Below are positions 5,463 to 8,224 of a DNA stretch of 8,224 bases, one piece after another (within the stretch, counting starts at the first letter, position 1; every line of letters begins with the position of its first letter). Made by a program: the position numbers and the translations under genes. The DNA is from Pseudomonadota bacterium. GTDB taxonomy: Bacteria; Pseudomonadota; Alphaproteobacteria; Caulobacterales; Aquidulcibacteraceae. The DNA is taken from positions 1 through 8,224 of the forward strand of contig JAEWNX010000174.1 in NCBI GenBank assembly GCA_023461135.1. Direction: 5' to 3'. Below the pieces are notes generated by a model. That model searched no databases. It saw only the letters and a list, made by a program, of their open reading frames with translations, and was not told the origin of the DNA.

Positions 5463-6743
5463 TTACCGCCAGAGCTGCGGCAGCGTCAGCGAAAGCTGCG
5501 GAATGAATGTCACCAGCAGTAATACCGCGATTGCAGCGAAGAAGAACGGCCAGATCGATTTCATCGCCTCTGCGATCGAAATGCGCCCGATCGCGCTGCC
5601 CACGAACAGCACCGATCCGATCGGCGGCATGATGAGCCCGATGCCGCCCGCCAGCACCATTATCACGCCGAAGTGCAGGGCCTCGACGCCGTATTCGCGC
5701 GCGACGGGCAGAAAGATCGGCGTGACGATGATGATCTTGGGCGCCAGGTCGAGGAACGTGCCCATGATCAGCAGCGCGATCACCATCAGCAGTAACGCGA
5801 CGTTCTTATCCTGCGTCAGGCTATTCAACGTTTCGACGACGTAACCGGGGATCTGCAGGTAGGCGATAAGCCAGCCGAACGCGCCCGCAGCGCCGATCAC
5901 GAACAGCACGGTTGCGGAAGCGCGTGCGGCATGCGCCGCTGCGCCGGAGAATTCCTTCCAGCCAAGCGTACGATAGATGATGAGCGTCACCGCCACCGCG
6001 TAGAGCACGGCGACGGCCGAACTCTCCACCGCCGTGAATACGCCGGCCCGGATGCCGCCGAAGATGACGAAGATCATCAAGAGGCCCGGGATCGCGGCGA
6101 CGAAGCGCGAGGCGACGGCGCCGAAGCCGGGGAACGCTTCCGTCGGATAGCCGCGCACGCGCGCCAGCCAATACGCCGCGCCCATCACGCCCAGCGCCAG
6201 CATCAGCGCCGGCACGATGCCCGCGGCGAAGAGATCGGCGATAGAAACCCCGCCGCCCGCGACGGCGGAGAAGAGAATAAGGTTGTGCGAGGGCGGCAGC
6301 AGCAGCGCGACGAGCGATGCGGAGATGGTGACGTCGACGGCGTAGTCCTTCGAGAAGCCGCGCTTGACCATTTGCGGGATCATGGTCGGGCCGACAGCGG
6401 AAACATCTGCGAGCGCGGAGCCGGATACGCCGCCGAACAGCGTCGAGGCGACGACGCTCACTTGGCCCAGGCCGCCGCGCAAGTGGCCGACGAGGGCGGA
6501 AGCGAGCGCGATCAGGCGATCCGAAATGCCGCCGCGCAGCATCAACTCGCCGGTGAAAATAAAGAGCGGGATGGCGAGCAGGGAGACCTTGTTGAAGCCG
6601 GCGGAAACTTGCTGAACCACGACGACCGGCGGCAGGCCGAGATACGCGACGGTCGCAAGCGCCGCTGTCGCCAGTGCGAACGCGATTGGCACGCCGCACA
6701 CGAGCAGCAGCGCGAACACGCCGAAGAGGAGCGCGATCTCCAT
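5463..6743 (-). CDS. dctM: TRAP transporter large permease, DctM family
   Basis: A 426-residue integral inner-membrane protein, the ion-coupled transport subunit of a tripartite TRAP transporter, with roughly a dozen hydrophobic segments. Family hallmarks are in order: GVPIAFALA at 17-25, LLAIPLFIFTGELM at 55-68, GGIS at 71-74, FGGVSGSALADVSAVG at 103-118 and LLPPSHNLILFSA at 148-160; a MPPIGSVLF block near the end mirrors the first one. Length is normal. ATG 6743 is chosen because GGAGG lies seven bases upstream. It overlaps the dctQ stop by one base (TGATG), while the in-frame GTG at 6746 would leave only four bases of spacing. Translation is therefore probably coupled to dctQ. It is the last gene of dctP-dctQ-dctM, and a hairpin follows the stop. 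Confidence 0.95.
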   Translation of the reverse strand: MEIALLFGVFALLLVCGVPIAFALATAALATVAYLGLPPVVVVQQVSAGFNKVSLLAIPLFIFTGELMLRGGISDRLIALASALVGHLRGGLGQVSVVASTLFGGVSGSALADVSAVGPTMIPQMVKRGFSKDYAVDVTISASLVALLLPPSHNLILFSAVAGGGVSIADLFAAGIVPALMLALGVMGAAYWLARVRGYPTEAFPGFGAVASRFVAAIPGLLMIFVIFGGIRAGVFTAVESSAVAVLYAVAVTLIIYRTLGWKEFSGAAAHAARASATVLFVIGAAGAFGWLIAYLQIPGYVVETLNSLTQDKNVALLLMVIALLIMGTFLDLAPKIIIVTPIFLPVAREYGVEALHFGVIMVLAGGIGLIMPPIGSVLFVGSAIGRISIAEAMKSIWPFFFAAIAVLLLVTFIPQLSLTLPQLWR

Positions 6744-7234
6744 CACGCTTCCTCCGCGCGCGCCGCGTGCGGGTCGGGCGGATCGCCGAACATGAGCCGC
6801 TCCAGCGCAAATGCCGCGATCAGCGCGCCCCCCGCGCAGAGGCCGATGTGTCCGACCCCTTCAGGGAAGGGCGCGCCAGCCATCGGCACGCTCCAGGAAT
6901 CCACCATCAGGAAGCCGCCAAAGCCGGCGAGCGCGACGCCGAACACGAGCGCGATGAGTCGCGCCAGCGCCTTCAGGATCGCGCGGACCGGCTTGGGCGA
7001 ACTCTCAACCAGCGTCGGGAAAGCAAAGTGCGACTCCGCGCGCACCGCGATCGCGGCGCCGAACAGCGCCGCTACGCCCATCAGCGTCATGGCGACAGGT
7101 TCGGTCCAGCTCGGCGAGTCGTTCAGCACGTAGCGGCCAAACACTTGCCACGCGAGCACGAGCACGAGCACGCAAAGGCTCGTCGCCGCGATGGCGATGG
7201 TCGCTGCCGCGAGTGCGCCGAAAACGCCTTTCAT
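6743..7234 (-). CDS. dctQ: TRAP transporter small permease, DctQ family
   Basis: A 163-residue membrane protein with four predicted helices (about 6-31, 44-64, 84-110 and 128-149), the standard DctQ layout; it joins DctM to form the membrane part of the TRAP transporter. The conserved pattern W-Q-V-F-G-R-Y-V followed by S-W-T-E-P (about 29-46) is clear. The C-terminus is a short cytosolic Asp/Pro/Ala tail. Start is ATG 7234. The purine run upstream (AGGGGGAGGA) is an unusually close ribosome site with only one to a few bases of spacing. The gene begins 33 bases after dctP stops and ends overlapping dctM. Helix 1 contains a small DNA-level repeat (GAGCAC three times at 7154-7171), reflecting alternating Leu/Val codons. 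Confidence 0.93.
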   Translation of the reverse strand: MKGVFGALAAATIAIAATSLCVLVLVLAWQVFGRYVLNDSPSWTEPVAMTLMGVAALFGAAIAVRAESHFAFPTLVESSPKPVRAILKALARLIALVFGVALAGFGGFLMVDSWSVPMAGAPFPEGVGHIGLCAGGALIAAFALERLMFGDPPDPHAARAEEA

Positions 7235-7267
7235 TCCTCCCCCTCGTCGTCGCCTCTCGGGCGCTTC

Positions 7268-8224
7268 TTATGCGTGCGCTTCGATGCGCCGTACTGTGTC
7301 GGCGATATGCGGATCGGCAAAATAATGGCGGCGAAGCGGCTCGACGGCGCGCCGGAAGGCTTCGCGATCCGCTTCGTTGTAGTGGATGCCCGCGTCGAGC
7401 ACTGTCTGGCGCGCGGTCGCCTGCTTTGTGTCCCACAGGGCGCGCATGATCGCGACGGACTCGCGCGCTTTTGCAAGAAAGAGTTCCTTGTCTGCGGAAG
7501 AAAGCATGTCGAACCGATGCCTCGACATCAGCAGCGCTTCCGGCGCGGCGCAATGATCGGTGTGGGAGAAGTAGCGCGCGACTTCGTATTGGCGCGTGGA
7601 TTGATAGGTCGCCCAGTTGTTTTCGGCCGCGTCGATCAGATGCGTCTGCAGCCCGGTGAACACTTCGCCGAACGGAATCGGCGTCGGGTTTGCGCCCATC
7701 GCTTCCAGCGCGCGGATGAAGATATCGGCGCGCGGCACGCGCACCTTCAGATCGCGCATATCGCCAGGTTCGTGGATCGGGTGGCGCGCATTGTACATCG
7801 AGCGGAAGCCGGAATCGTAGAAGGCAAGGCCAATGAGGCCGCGCCGCTCGAACGTGTGCAGGATGCTTTGCCCAATCGGTCCGTCGCAGACGCCGCGCAT
7901 GTGCGCCTCGTCACGAAAGATATACGGCAGCGCGAAGGGCTGCGTTGCGGGGAACATGTTGTTCACCGCGCCAAGATAGACGCGCGCGATATCGAGAACG
8001 CCGAAGCGCGCGAGATTGACGGTGTCCGTCTCGCTGCCGAGCTGGCCTGACGGGTAGATTCGGAACGAGATGCGCCCTTGCGTCTCGCGCTCGATCTCAG
8101 CGCCCATCCACCGCACGGCTTCGACGGTGGGATAATCCGTCGGATGCACGTCAACGGCCGTTATGATGCTTCGCCCATTGACCTTCGCCGCGGCGACGCC
8201 GGCGCCGGCGGGCGGGCCGCCCCC
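7268..8224 (-). CDS. dctP: TRAP transporter substrate-binding protein, DctP family, 5' partial
   Basis: The frame runs open through the right edge; 318 residues are visible and the start and signal peptide lie outside. A GTG at 8149 can be mistaken for the start, but upstream codons still encode family-like sequence (NGRSIITAVDVHPTDYPTVE). The protein is the periplasmic solute receptor delivering substrate to DctQM. Features, numbered from the window edge: YPSGQLGSE at 57-65; Arg141 in SGFRSMYNARHP; Arg162 in LKVRVP, the position of the carboxylate-binding Arg of TRAP receptors such as SiaP; GANPTPIPFGEVFTGLQTH at 177-195; and AENNWATYQS at 200-209. The AENN form, in place of the more frequent GQEN, recalls receptors for sugar acids. 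The substrate is therefore an organic acid, perhaps a uronate or aldonate; that narrower guess is weak. Confidence 0.93.
   Translation of the reverse strand, partial: GGGPPAGAGVAAAKVNGRSIITAVDVHPTDYPTVEAVRWMGAEIERETQGRISFRIYPSGQLGSETDTVNLARFGVLDIARVYLGAVNNMFPATQPFALPYIFRDEAHMRGVCDGPIGQSILHTFERRGLIGLAFYDSGFRSMYNARHPIHEPGDMRDLKVRVPRADIFIRALEAMGANPTPIPFGEVFTGLQTHLIDAAENNWATYQSTRQYEVARYFSHTDHCAAPEALLMSRHRFDMLSSADKELFLAKARESVAIMRALWDTKQATARQTVLDAGIHYNEADREAFRRAVEPLRRHYFADPHIADTVRRIEAHA

Noticed and set aside
7154..7171. GAGCAC repeated three times
   Set aside because: It encodes alternating Leu/Val in the first DctQ membrane helix; ordinary codon repetition rather than a functional repeat.
5931..8050. 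Long plus-strand open frames (5931-7133 and 6674-8050) opposite the TRAP genes
   Set aside because: They lie antisense to three confidently identified TRAP genes. Their proteins are Arg/His/Glu-rich with no recognisable motif, as expected from the high GC of the opposite strand.

Overview
The window is GC-rich, densely packed bacterial DNA, most likely from an alphaproteobacterium. The best evidence is a recurring intergenic motif, GGAAC-N16/17-CGTT. This is the promoter signature of EcfG, the sigma factor of the alphaproteobacterial general stress response (GSR, PhyR-NepR-EcfG). It occurs four times without mismatch, always between genes, plus once with one mismatch. Gene content fits this assignment: a HisKA_2/HWE-type sensor kinase fragment, DUF1328, a Crp/Fnr regulator and a TRAP transporter.

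Layout. (1) 1-564 (+): C-terminal part of a HisKA_2/HWE-like histidine kinase whose ATP-binding boxes look eroded. (2) 654-1115 (+): small PGDYG-like protein behind a perfect GSR promoter. (3) 1244-2396 (+): a two-gene unit, DUF1328 membrane peptide then diacylglycerol-kinase-like lipid kinase, also behind a perfect GSR promoter. (4) 2397-3116 (-): Crp/Fnr regulator ending exactly where the lipid kinase ends, with a perfect GSR promoter placed so close that the mRNA should be leaderless. (5) 3218-5359 (+): divergent from the regulator, a 713-residue fusion of a CarB-like ATP-grasp ligase and a class-I glutamine-amidotransferase/peptidase C26 domain with an intact Cys-His-Glu triad. Its upstream region has a near-match GSR promoter inside a 7-bp inverted repeat. 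(6) 5360-5462: a gene-free gap with two hairpins and a fourth perfect GSR promoter pointing back (-) into the 3' end of the fusion gene. (7) 5463-8224 (-): a tripartite TRAP transporter, dctP (5' end outside the window), dctQ, dctM, ending convergently with the fusion gene.

How it fits together (inference). Regions 1-6 look like a cluster of general-stress genes acting on the cell envelope (DUF1328, lipid kinase), on regulation (Crp/Fnr) and on an unknown amide-bond chemistry (the ATP-grasp/C26 fusion). The TRAP operon is probably a separate unit importing an organic or sugar acid. The most novel items are the fusion enzyme and the set of stress promoters, including the one that would produce an antisense transcript. 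There are no rRNA, tRNA, CRISPR or insertion-sequence features that I can support, and no gene-free stretch reaches 300 bases.
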